Source: Nitrospirota bacterium (GTDB lineage Bacteria > Nitrospirota_A > Leptospirillia > Leptospirillales > Leptospirillaceae). Taken from it: 64,000 nucleotides of DNA. The stretch is taken from the NCBI GenBank assembly GCA_027335985.1, contig DAHWGX010000073.1:1-64000 (forward strand), written 5' to 3'. This document shows, piece by piece, positions 31,773-39,406 of this stretch. The translations under genes and the position numbers were made by a program. The notes under the pieces were generated by a model that was not told the origin of the DNA, made no database searches, and saw only the letters and a list, made by a program, of their open reading frames with translations. Each line of letters starts with the position of its first letter. Position 1 is the first letter of the stretch.

Positions 31773-33175
31773 GTTGGCGTTGGACCTGAAAAATATTCCT
31801 GATATGCCGTCCTGAAGGCGGGAGCCGAGGAGTGGAGCGGAGGACCAGCATCCTGGGATGCTGCCTCTGAAAAGAGAAGTCCGTCGGTACGGATCACCGT
31901 GTTCCATTGATGGCAGGCGGGACACCGGCCGGACCATCCAGGGTAAAAAGTCCGACAGGACTTGCAAACATAGGGTTGGTCGCTGGAAGGATCCAGGGTC
32001 AGAATTCGTTTGTAGGAATCGATTGCCGCCTCAATCTGTCGTCTCCTTTCGTAAATCTCACCCGCCAGCCTGTAGAATTCTCCTCCCCAGGAAGCATCCC
32101 CTTCCATGGCTTCGAGGAGGGAGAGGGCCTCCTCTTCCATACCGAGAAGATTCTGGATGCGTGCCTGATGAAAACGCAGGCCGGGACTCCCCGATTTTTT
32201 TCCGAGAGCCTTTTCGTAGAGAGAGAGAACAGCATCCGGGTTTCCTTTCTCCAGGTAGAACTCCTCCAGTCTGACGAGATGTAATGTCTGGCCAGTACGT
32301 TCCCATCCTTCCCAGAGATTTTCGATCCCTTCCTTCTCCCGCCCCTCGACGATCTGCGCCTCCGCCAGCCCGATTCGCGCCGGGGTGAAGGATGGATCAA
32401 TCTTGAGGGCCCCCCGAAAGGCCCTTCTGGCCCCTTCCGTCTGTCCCTGGTGGTGGAGGAGCGAACCGACCTCGAATCGGATTCCCACAAGGACCGACAC
32501 TTCCCTGTCCCGCCTCTCGCCCTTTTCGAAGGAGCGCGCAAGAACGGTCTGGACCGAAAGCGCCTCCTCCCAACGGTCGTTCTTGACAAGAAGTCTGCGA
32601 AAGAATTCCAGGACCTCCCGGTTGCGGCCCTCCTTCTTGAAGTATTCACGTAAAAGGGCCATAGAATCCTCGACCCGACCCGCCCCTTCATAGTCATTCG
32701 CCAGTGCCAATACCAGCCGAACATCCTCCTCGTCGAAAACCCTTGCCCGACGGTGAATCCGTATCGCTCCGACATAGTCGCCTGACGATCGTTTAAGATC
32801 CCCGTAAAGAAGAAGTGCTTCCTTGTGGTCCGGGAAGAGCGTTACAAGACGTTCCAGAATCGAAATCGCCTGGGGAAGGTGGGAGCGGTTGATCTCGGTC
32901 CAGGCCCTCTTCCAAAGGGCCATGGCTTTTTCGGACCTTTTTTCCTCTCGACCCTCCCGTAAATTTTCTACCCAGGAGGCGAGATCCGAAAGGCCATGGA
33001 TCATAAAAACGAGGCCTGCGCCAAAAGCAAATGCGAGAACAAGAAGGGTGATCTGGGGAAGAACGAGGACCTTATGGGGAAGCAGCTGAAAGGATACCTT
33101 CTGGTCGTTCCATTCGGCCAGCTTGACGAGCCCGACCGCCAGAAGGAGCATGACCAGAAGGAGAAGACGCGTCAT
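31769..33175 (-). CDS. lapB: LapA-LapB fusion: membrane-anchored TPR protein with rubredoxin-like zinc domain
   Basis: 468 residues. The first 75 residues contain two membrane helices with the LapA (DUF1049) look (LVKLAEWNDQKVSFQLLP before the second helix). The rest is the LapB/YciM architecture. A chain of about nine TPR units spans roughly 85-405, then a C-terminal rubredoxin-type metal-binding module (CKSC and CPAC, about 412-432), then a short tail. In E. coli LapA and LapB are separate neighbours. LapB recruits LpxC for FtsH proteolysis and so tunes lipopolysaccharide synthesis. The gene overlaps rsfS upstream and comF downstream. Confidence 0.8.
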   Translation of the reverse strand: MTRLLLLVMLLLAVGLVKLAEWNDQKVSFQLLPHKVLVLPQITLLVLAFAFGAGLVFMIHGLSDLASWVENLREGREEKRSEKAMALWKRAWTEINRSHLPQAISILERLVTLFPDHKEALLLYGDLKRSSGDYVGAIRIHRRARVFDEEDVRLVLALANDYEGAGRVEDSMALLREYFKKEGRNREVLEFFRRLLVKNDRWEEALSVQTVLARSFEKGERRDREVSVLVGIRFEVGSLLHHQGQTEGARRAFRGALKIDPSFTPARIGLAEAQIVEGREKEGIENLWEGWERTGQTLHLVRLEEFYLEKGNPDAVLSLYEKALGKKSGSPGLRFHQARIQNLLGMEEEALSLLEAMEGDASWGGEFYRLAGEIYERRRQIEAAIDSYKRILTLDPSSDQPYVCKSCRTFYPGWSGRCPACHQWNTVIRTDGLLFSEAASQDAGPPLHSSAPAFRTAYQEYFSGPTPT

Positions 33176-33645
33176 GGAGAATGAAGCTCCCTGCCAGCGA
33201 AATTTGTTGGCTCCCCGGAAGAGGAGTACAGGGTCAGCCTTTCGACCGGCAGGACCCTGCGTTCCTTTCCGGCCTCGTCAAAGGCGAAGATGGCCGCGTC
33301 GGCGTAAAGGTCTTCAAGCCGATAGATTCCACGAACCCCCGGCAAAAAAAGGTCCACGACGATGTCTCCCAAGTCGAGAAGTGTCCACCGCGCTCCCCGC
33401 TCAGGGGACAATCCAAAGCCGGGTCGCGACAGTTCCTCGTCCAGGGCTTCGAGCGCCGCCTGCATATGTCGTTCATTCTCGGCATCTCCGAGAATCAGGC
33501 AGTCTGCATAGGAACACATTCCTCTGACGTCAATTACCCAGACATCTCTAATTTTCTTGTCGACGATAACTTTCGCCAATTTTCTGGCCTTATCGAGAAT
33601 TTCAACTTCCTTGATATCAATTTTTCGTTCATTCGACAAACTCAC
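33172..33645 (-). CDS. rsfS: Ribosomal silencing factor RsfS
   Basis: 157 residues from a GTG preceded by AAGGAG at a 5-bp gap. Binds ribosomal protein uL14 and blocks joining of the subunits in starvation. Family motifs KKIRDVWVIDVRGMCSYADC, DAENERHMQAALEALDEEL and WTLLDLGDIVVDLF are clear. About 45 residues at the C terminus extend beyond the usual RsfS and look like a small extra region. NadD usually accompanies RsfS, as here, with 98 bases between. Confidence 0.93.
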   Translation of the reverse strand: MSLSNERKIDIKEVEILDKARKLAKVIVDKKIRDVWVIDVRGMCSYADCLILGDAENERHMQAALEALDEELSRPGFGLSPERGARWTLLDLGDIVVDLFLPGVRGIYRLEDLYADAAIFAFDEAGKERRVLPVERLTLYSSSGEPTNFAGRELHSP

Positions 33646-33743
33646 GAAGGCTCCTTGCCCCATCAGAAAAAAAACGTTTTAAAAAATATAGCGAAAGATT
33701 TCGCGACCGGGATATGATCCGGCTCCGAAAACATTATGAAAAA

Positions 33744-34499
33744 TCAGGATATTTCCCCTTGCTTCTTCGAAAATCCCTTATATATCCTTCTTTTCACAAT
33801 ATAGGATTTCACGGAATCAGGCAAGAGATTGGTCCAATACTCCCGGTTCTCGCCAGACAGACCTTTCCTCAGATCCGTCGACGAAATATCCACAGCGTTA
33901 ATCCGAAGAAACCTCAGCGTAGTTCCAAAATTCGGAAGCGGCCAGACTGCCTCTTCCAACTCCCCTCTCCGAACACGGGTGACGACCGCTTCTGCGGAAA
34001 CGGAATCAAAGGGACCCGCGGCACGCAGAGTCGTGAAAAAGGCCTCCACGGTCCTCTCTTCCTCCGCTCCCGGCCGGGTGACGATGACAAGGTGGGCCCC
34101 CGCCACAATCACCTCGGGTTGCCCCCAGCTCCAGAAATCGGAGAAAGCGTCTTCTCCCATGAGGAAAAAGGGGGGAGGATCGATGGCAAGCGCAGAAATG
34201 GTCCGCGCGGTGTATGAAGGTCCTTTCATTCGGCACTCGATGTCGGAGCTTCGCCAGCCGGGGTGATCCCCGATGGCGAGATCAAGCATGATCTTTCTTT
34301 CCTCGCAGGAAATTTCTGGAAAATCCTTGTGCGGGGGATGTCCCGTCGGAATGAAAAGGATTTCCTGAAGGTCCAGACGCGCCTCGATCTCTGCGGCCAG
34401 GGCCATATGCCCTCTGTGAACCGGGTTGAAGGCCCCCCCGAAAAGCGCAAGGGTCGGGCGTTTTTTTTTATCAGCGGCCCCGTAGGTGTCCATGGCCAT
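33744..34499 (-). CDS. nadD: Nicotinate-nucleotide adenylyltransferase
   Basis: Adenylates nicotinic acid mononucleotide in NAD synthesis. 251 residues. The nucleotidyl-transferase signature GGAFNPVHRGHM sits at residues 21-32. IPTGHPPHKD and the C-terminal ISSTDLRKGL motif are also family hallmarks. The start overlaps the proA stop by 29 bases (ATG at 34499 or 34493). Confidence 0.95.
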   Translation of the reverse strand: MAMDTYGAADKKKRPTLALFGGAFNPVHRGHMALAAEIEARLDLQEILFIPTGHPPHKDFPEISCEERKIMLDLAIGDHPGWRSSDIECRMKGPSYTARTISALAIDPPPFFLMGEDAFSDFWSWGQPEVIVAGAHLVIVTRPGAEEERTVEAFFTTLRAAGPFDSVSAEAVVTRVRRGELEEAVWPLPNFGTTLRFLRINAVDISSTDLRKGLSGENREYWTNLLPDSVKSYIVKRRIYKGFSKKQGEIS

Positions 34500-35733
34500 G
34501 AACCAGATACTTGGTCGTGGTCAGTTCCGACAGCCCCATCGTTCCCCGTGCATGGATCCGGGTGGTGCTGATTCCCACTTCGGCACCCAGTCCGAATACT
34601 CCCCCATCGTGAAGACGAGTGGAGGCGTTGACCATCACGCAGGAGGCGTCCACCTCCCGCAGGAAGCGTTCGGCATCAAAGACGTCGGATGTCACGATGG
34701 CTTCGGTGTGCCCCGACCCGTAGCGGGCAATATGGTCCAAGGCCTCGTCGAGATTCGCCACGATGCGAAGGTTCATCGAAAGGGAGAGAAATTCTGTGGC
34801 GTAGGTCTCGGGAGTGGCGGGTGGAATGGAGGGATCGAGATGTCGGGTACGCGGACATCCGAAAACCGTCACTTCCTTTTCCCTGAGGATATTGAGGAGG
34901 GGATGGACAAAGCTGTCGGACAGCCCTTCGTGCACCAAAAGGGTTTCCATCGAATTGCAGGTCGAGGGGCGGTCGACCTTGGCATTGAGCGCGATGTCCC
35001 GGGCCATGGTGAAGGGAGCGCTGGCCGAGACGTAAACGTGACATATTCCCTGATCATGGCGCAAAACCGGTACGCGGGCGTGAGTGACCACCGCCTCCAT
35101 CAAAGAGGCGCCTCCCCGGGGAATCACCACATCGAGGGTGGTGTTGGAGACAAGATCCTGGACCACCTTCCGGTCGGTCCAGGGAAGAAAGGCGATTCCG
35201 TCAGGATTGACATTGGCCTCGGCCAACCCCTCCCAGATAGCCTGTGATAGGAGCGTGTTGCTACGGACCGCCTCCGATCCTCCCTTGAGAACCACGCCGT
35301 TTCCGGACTTGAAACAGAGAGATGCAACCTCCACCGTCACGTTGGGTCGCGATTCGTAGACCACCCCCACCAGACCGATCGGAACACGCACCTTTTCGAT
35401 GACAAGGCCGTCGGAATTTTCCCAGCGGGAGAGAGAAGTTCCCACCGGATCGGCCAGTATGGCAATATCCCGCACCCCCCTGACCATTCCTTCGAATCGG
35501 GACTCGGTGAGAAGCAGCCTGTCGCACATTGCGGGAGACAATCCCTTCGAGAGGGCCTCATCATAATCCTGACGGTTCGCCTTCAGAATTTCAGGCTGAA
35601 TCGCCTCGAGCTGTCGTGCGATCTTTTCCAGGGCTTCGTTTTTCTTCCCCGAGGTCAATATCGCATAGGAGCGCGAAGCCGCCTTTGTTTTTCTGAGAAT
35701 AGGATCCAGCTCCGCTTCATGATAGGACATCAT
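34471..35733 (-). CDS. proA: Gamma-glutamyl phosphate reductase
   Basis: Second step of proline synthesis, reducing gamma-glutamyl phosphate to the semialdehyde with NADPH. 420 residues. The catalytic cysteine lies in DRPSTCNSMETLLVH. PIGLVGVVYESRPNVTVEVA and IPRGGASLMEAV are characteristic. The start ATG follows GGGGGAG and overlaps the proB stop by four bases (ATGA), so the two proline enzymes are translationally coupled. Confidence 0.96.
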   Translation of the reverse strand: MMSYHEAELDPILRKTKAASRSYAILTSGKKNEALEKIARQLEAIQPEILKANRQDYDEALSKGLSPAMCDRLLLTESRFEGMVRGVRDIAILADPVGTSLSRWENSDGLVIEKVRVPIGLVGVVYESRPNVTVEVASLCFKSGNGVVLKGGSEAVRSNTLLSQAIWEGLAEANVNPDGIAFLPWTDRKVVQDLVSNTTLDVVIPRGGASLMEAVVTHARVPVLRHDQGICHVYVSASAPFTMARDIALNAKVDRPSTCNSMETLLVHEGLSDSFVHPLLNILREKEVTVFGCPRTRHLDPSIPPATPETYATEFLSLSMNLRIVANLDEALDHIARYGSGHTEAIVTSDVFDAERFLREVDASCVMVNASTRLHDGGVFGLGAEVGISTTRIHARGTMGLSELTTTKYLVHGHGHLRGR

Positions 35734-36893
35734 CGCTCCCCCTTCCTTCCTTGGTGGTACTGACCGGTCAGTACGAGATCATTTCGATGAACGAGGATTC
35801 CTTGCATTCCATCCATCCACTCGGCCGATCCCGTGCGGGCGATTCCCCTGGCAACTTCTCTCCCCTGGGGATCGATAAGATAGACCGGATCCCTCGGCAA
35901 AAATTGTCCTTCGACTCCGACGACTCCGGCCCCCAAAAGACTTCTTTTTCCTTCCGAGAGGGCTTTTGCAGCCCCCATATCGAGCCGGAATCCCCCCATG
36001 GGGCGGGAAAAATGACCGATCCATATCTTCCGGTTGGAAGGTAGCTTCTCATGGGTCTCGAAGAGGGTTCCAGTCCTTCCTTCGAAGAATCGGAAAATCC
36101 CGGAAGGAATGTCCCCCTTCAGGACACCGACCGGAAGTCCCCACCCATTGGCCCAAAGGGCAGTGCTGACCTTCGAGGCCATCCCGCCCGTACCGAGACC
36201 GCTCCGGGAGACTCCGGCCATCCGTTCGATTTCGGGACTGATTCCATGGATGCAGGCAATTTTCTTCGCATCCCTAACGACCCGGGGATCAGCCGTGTAC
36301 AGGTGAGAGACATCCGAGAGCAGCAACAGACAATCCGCCCTTATGAGACCGGCGACATAGGCAGACAGACGGTCGTTGTCCCCAAAGCGTATTTCGAAGG
36401 TCGCCACGGCATCGTTTTCGTTCACGACGGGAACGATGCCCAGAGAAAGGAGCGTTTCCGTTGTCCGCTCTAGATTTGTAAACCGCTCCCTGTCAACGAT
36501 GTCGGAAGGAGTCAGTAGGATCTGGGCCGTATGAATTCCATGGCGACCCAGGGCACGTTCCCACTGGATCATGAGGGAGGACTGCCCGGCAGAGGCTGCC
36601 GCCTGCTTGAGCGCAAGGGAAAGCGGCTTTTTCCCGAGGCCGATTTTTTCCCGCCCTGCGGCGATCGCTCCGGAAGAAACGAGAACGACCCGGATCCCTT
36701 CGGTCCGGAGGAGCGCGACTTGGCGGGCTATTCGTCCAAAGGCGCGAGGCGAGAGAGCGCCCGATTCATCGGTCAGGATCTGGCTGCCGACCTTGAGAAC
36801 CAGGATCCGAAGGCTCTTTCTGATTCGAAGACGCTCTTCCAGGCAACCTTTGACGATCGATTTCTCAGCCTTGGGAAGGGAGGGTTCCGGCAA
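35730..36893 (-). CDS. proB: Glutamate 5-kinase
   Basis: First step of proline synthesis. About 388 residues from a TTG at 36893, which has AAGGA seven bases upstream. Amino-acid-kinase motifs: LVLKVGSQILTD at the N terminus, VLVSSGAIAAGREKIG, and FGDNDRLSAYVAGLI. The C-terminal PUA domain is present (VVGVEGQFLPRDPVYLID by position). No ATG or GTG lies near the conserved start. The start overlaps the obgE coding end by 29 bases. Confidence 0.93.
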   Translation of the reverse strand: MPEPSLPKAEKSIVKGCLEERLRIRKSLRILVLKVGSQILTDESGALSPRAFGRIARQVALLRTEGIRVVLVSSGAIAAGREKIGLGKKPLSLALKQAAASAGQSSLMIQWERALGRHGIHTAQILLTPSDIVDRERFTNLERTTETLLSLGIVPVVNENDAVATFEIRFGDNDRLSAYVAGLIRADCLLLLSDVSHLYTADPRVVRDAKKIACIHGISPEIERMAGVSRSGLGTGGMASKVSTALWANGWGLPVGVLKGDIPSGIFRFFEGRTGTLFETHEKLPSNRKIWIGHFSRPMGGFRLDMGAAKALSEGKRSLLGAGVVGVEGQFLPRDPVYLIDPQGREVARGIARTGSAEWMDGMQGILVHRNDLVLTGQYHQGRKGER

Positions 36894-37905
36894 GGGATTT
36901 TCCTTCAAGAAGAAGATCGAGGGCCGACAAAAGCGACGGGATTCCCTCTCCCGTCTGAGACGAGAGAAAAAATGGAGTCCGGCCTGTCTTCTGGCAGAAC
37001 ATCCTGAAAGCCTCCACCCTCTGGGGGTCTCCAGCATCGATCTTGGTGGCCGCTAGCTCCTCTGGTTTCTCAAGGAGAGCGGGATCGTAGAGCTCAAGCT
37101 CCTTCCGTATCACCCGGTAGGCCTCCTCCGGATTTTCGGGGCCTTCGAAGCTGACATCAATAAAATGAAGAAGAATTTCTGTCCGCTCCACATGGCGAAG
37201 GAAACGATCCCCCAGCCCTCGTCCTTCGTGCGCTCCCTCAATCAGTCCGGGAAGATCGGCGATAACGTATTCCCGGTTTCTGGGGGGCTGACCACGCGAA
37301 ACGACCCCAAGATGGGGGTAAAGGGTTGTGAAGGGGTAGGATCCGATGCGGGGATGGGCCCGAGTGACGCGACCAAGAAAGGTGGATTTCCCGGCATTTG
37401 GAAATCCCAGGAGACCCACCTTTGCCATGACTTTGAGCTCGAACTTCAGGAAAACATCCTGGGCTGGCTTTCCAGGCTCCGCAAACTCGGGAGCCTGCCG
37501 TGTCGGAGTGGCGAAGTGAACATTTCCACGTCCGCCGCGTCCCCCCTGGGCCGCAACGAAAGTCTGCCCTTCGGAGACCAGATCGGCCAGTAGCTCACCT
37601 GTATCGGCATTGAAAACCTGGGTCCCCAGAGGCAATTGGAGCGTCAGGTCCTGTCCGGTCCTCCCGTGCTGTTTTTTTCCTCGACCATTCTCCCCTGAAG
37701 AGGCAACGACACGAGGTCTGTGCTTGAAATCCAGCAGAGTCGATTTCGCGGAGGTTCCCTGGAGAATAATGGATCCGCCGTTCCCTCCGTCTCCTCCGTC
37801 GGGCCCCCCACGGGGAACAAATTTCTCCCTCCGAAAGGAAGCCGACCCATCGCCCCCTTTGCCGGAGGAGACCCAAAGTTTGACCTCATCGACAAACTGA
37901 GACAT
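36865..37905 (-). CDS. obgE: GTPase Obg (CgtA)
   Basis: 346 residues. The glycine-rich Obg fold lies at the N terminus (WVSSGKGGDGSASFRREKFV, PRGGPDGGDGG). The G domain has GFPNAGKST, DLPGLIEG and a TKID-type motif. It is an essential GTPase for late 50S assembly and stress control. Its location downstream of rplU and rpmA is the usual one in bacteria. Confidence 0.96.
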   Translation of the reverse strand: MSQFVDEVKLWVSSGKGGDGSASFRREKFVPRGGPDGGDGGNGGSIILQGTSAKSTLLDFKHRPRVVASSGENGRGKKQHGRTGQDLTLQLPLGTQVFNADTGELLADLVSEGQTFVAAQGGRGGRGNVHFATPTRQAPEFAEPGKPAQDVFLKFELKVMAKVGLLGFPNAGKSTFLGRVTRAHPRIGSYPFTTLYPHLGVVSRGQPPRNREYVIADLPGLIEGAHEGRGLGDRFLRHVERTEILLHFIDVSFEGPENPEEAYRVIRKELELYDPALLEKPEELAATKIDAGDPQRVEAFRMFCQKTGRTPFFLSSQTGEGIPSLLSALDLLLEGKSLAGTLPSQG

Positions 37906-37956
37906 GGACCCTCCGGAGGGAGAAAAGCAGAAACTGCCCGAGTACCGGACGCAGGG

Positions 37957-38241
37957 TCAGGCCTCGACAGTCCCTGGAACGAGGATGGTGTGAGGGACGA
38001 TGCTGATCTTTTTCGCGTCGCGACCGTACCGGGAAAACCGGACGGTTCCTGTCTGCATAGCAAAAAGGGTATGATCTCGCCCCATTCCTACATTGTCTCC
38101 GGGGTAGAACTGGGTCCCTCGCTGCCGGACCAGGATGTTTCCGGCCAGAACGAACTGGCCATCGTGGCGCTTGACGCCCAGACGTTTCGACTCGGAATCG
38201 CGACCGTTACGGGTCGAACCGACCCCTTTCTTATGAGCCAT
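37957..38241 (-). CDS. rpmA: Ribosomal protein bL27
   Basis: 94 residues. Sequence [20 protein letters not shown] is the canonical L27 start; the protein sits near the peptidyl-transferase centre. The N terminus begins directly at MAHKKG without the cleavable extension seen in some Firmicutes. It lies 14 bases after rplU. Confidence 0.97.
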   Translation of the reverse strand: MAHKKGVGSTRNGRDSESKRLGVKRHDGQFVLAGNILVRQRGTQFYPGDNVGMGRDHTLFAMQTGTVRFSRYGRDAKKISIVPHTILVPGTVEA

Positions 38242-38255
38242 GAGATGTTCCTCTC

Positions 38256-38579
38256 TTAAGCAGTCTTGATGATGGATTCAATCTTCACACGGGACACTAG
38301 CTGGCGGTGTCCCTTCTTGCGCCGGTAATTTTTTCGGCGCTTCTTCTTGAAAACAATGATTTTGGGATCCTTTTCCTGGCGAAGGATGCGTCCATGAACC
38401 TCGACGGAAAGAGGCTTCTCCTCCGTCGCGTATGAAATGACTCCTTCTTCAGACACCATCAACACCTGGTCGAAGATAACAGCCCCTTCTTCCTCTAGGC
38501 GTTCCACGACAAGAATCTGTCCGGGGGCGACGCGATACATCTTGCCCCCTGTCCGTATCACGGCAAAATTTTCTGCCAT
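38256..38579 (-). CDS. rplU: Ribosomal protein bL21
   Basis: 107 residues from an ATG with AGAGGGGGA upstream. [19 protein letters not shown] and [16 protein letters not shown] are standard L21 segments. First gene of the rplU-rpmA-obgE-proB-proA-nadD unit. The leader contains a small hairpin (GGGACC 38643-38648 with GGTCCC 38653-38658) that could play a part in autoregulation. Confidence 0.97.
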   Translation of the reverse strand: MAENFAVIRTGGKMYRVAPGQILVVERLEEEGAVIFDQVLMVSEEGVISYATEEKPLSVEVHGRILRQEKDPKIIVFKKKRRKNYRRKKGHRQLVSRVKIESIIKTA

Positions 38580-38679
38580 GAGGTCCCCCTCTTTCTGATA
38601 GCCTGACGATTGATCCGGCAGAGAACTCTGCCGACATTCCAAGGGACCATCGGGTCCCGCCCAAAGTCGCAAAGTTGAA

Positions 38680-38708
38680 ATATAACACAAGGACCTGAAA
38701 GGATGCAA
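38680..38708 (-). promoter_or_regulatory. Sigma-70-like promoter of the rplU operon
   Basis: On the minus strand TTGCAT (38703-38708) and TTATAT (38680-38685) with a 17-base spacer. The predicted leader is about 95 bases. Confidence 0.65.
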
Positions 38709-38760
38709 AACAATTCGGTGAAGGCAGCGGTCGATATCGATTGAAACTGGTCGCCAACTG

Positions 38761-38773
38761 TGAGAATATCTCA
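38761..38773. promoter_or_regulatory. Perfect palindrome upstream of fur, possible operator
   Basis: TGAGAATATCTCA reads the same on both strands. It lies in the fur promoter region, 124 bases before the start codon. It resembles a half-degenerate metal-regulator site but is not a classical Fur box. Confidence 0.4.
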
Positions 38774-38896
38774 GAATACATTCCCCGATCATAATAGAAT
38801 CGAAGAAAAATCGGAAAAATGGATCCCGAGGGGATCCTTAGGTTTTCGAATGAGCGGCAGTTTTTTTTCCAAAAACGCATTAATAGAGACTAGAGA

Positions 38897-39403
38897 ATGC
38901 CAGACCCTATCGTTCCAAGAAAGAAGTCCACAGGAATCGCGGGATCACTCAAAAACAGGCCCGCTGCAGCGGGAGTGGATCTTTCCGAGCATCTTCGCTC
39001 TCACGGAATTCATCCGACCCAGCAAAGGCTCAGGGTCCTGAAGGTTCTTGTGGAATCGAAAGCTCACTTGAGCGCCGAAGAAATTCACGGATTGGTCCGG
39101 GCCCAGACTCCACGAATCGGCCTTGCGACCATTTACCGAACCCTTCACGCCCTCAAGGAAAAGGGGCTTGTGGAAGAACACCGGTTCAATGACGAATTCA
39201 GCCGCTACGAGGCCATGCCGGCCAATCACCATGACCACCTGATCTGCATCGAGTGCGGAAAGGTCGTCGAGTTCGATCAACCTCTGATTGAACAACTCCA
39301 GCTCGCTGCAGCCAAGGAAAACCATTTCTCGATTGTTTTTCATCGGCTTGAAATATATGGGATCTGCGAAAGCTGCGCAGAACTCCATAAGAAAAATCCC
39401 TGA
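38897..39403 (+). CDS. fur: Ferric uptake regulator Fur
   Basis: 168 residues. The N-terminal winged helix (RSHGIHPTQQRLRVLKVLVE, RIGLATIYRTLHALKEKGL) precedes the metal-sensing region HHDHLICIECGKVVEF with the conserved His and Asp. Two CxxC pairs (CIEC and CESC) form the structural zinc site. It is likely to repress iron-uptake genes with Fe(II) as co-repressor. It has an N-terminal extension of about 25 residues compared with E. coli Fur; if translation begins later this would be shorter. PerR and Zur share the fold, but the HHDHLIC pattern fits Fur. Confidence 0.88.
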   Translation: MPDPIVPRKKSTGIAGSLKNRPAAAGVDLSEHLRSHGIHPTQQRLRVLKVLVESKAHLSAEEIHGLVRAQTPRIGLATIYRTLHALKEKGLVEEHRFNDEFSRYEAMPANHHDHLICIECGKVVEFDQPLIEQLQLAAAKENHFSIVFHRLEIYGICESCAELHKKNP

Positions 39404-39406
39404 CGG

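Larger units (their letters stand above)
38580..38896. other. Divergent promoter region between rplU and fur
   Basis: No protein gene. Contains a good minus-strand promoter for rplU, the rplU leader hairpin, and a perfect 13-bp palindrome (38761-38773) upstream of fur that may be an operator. Confidence 0.6.
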
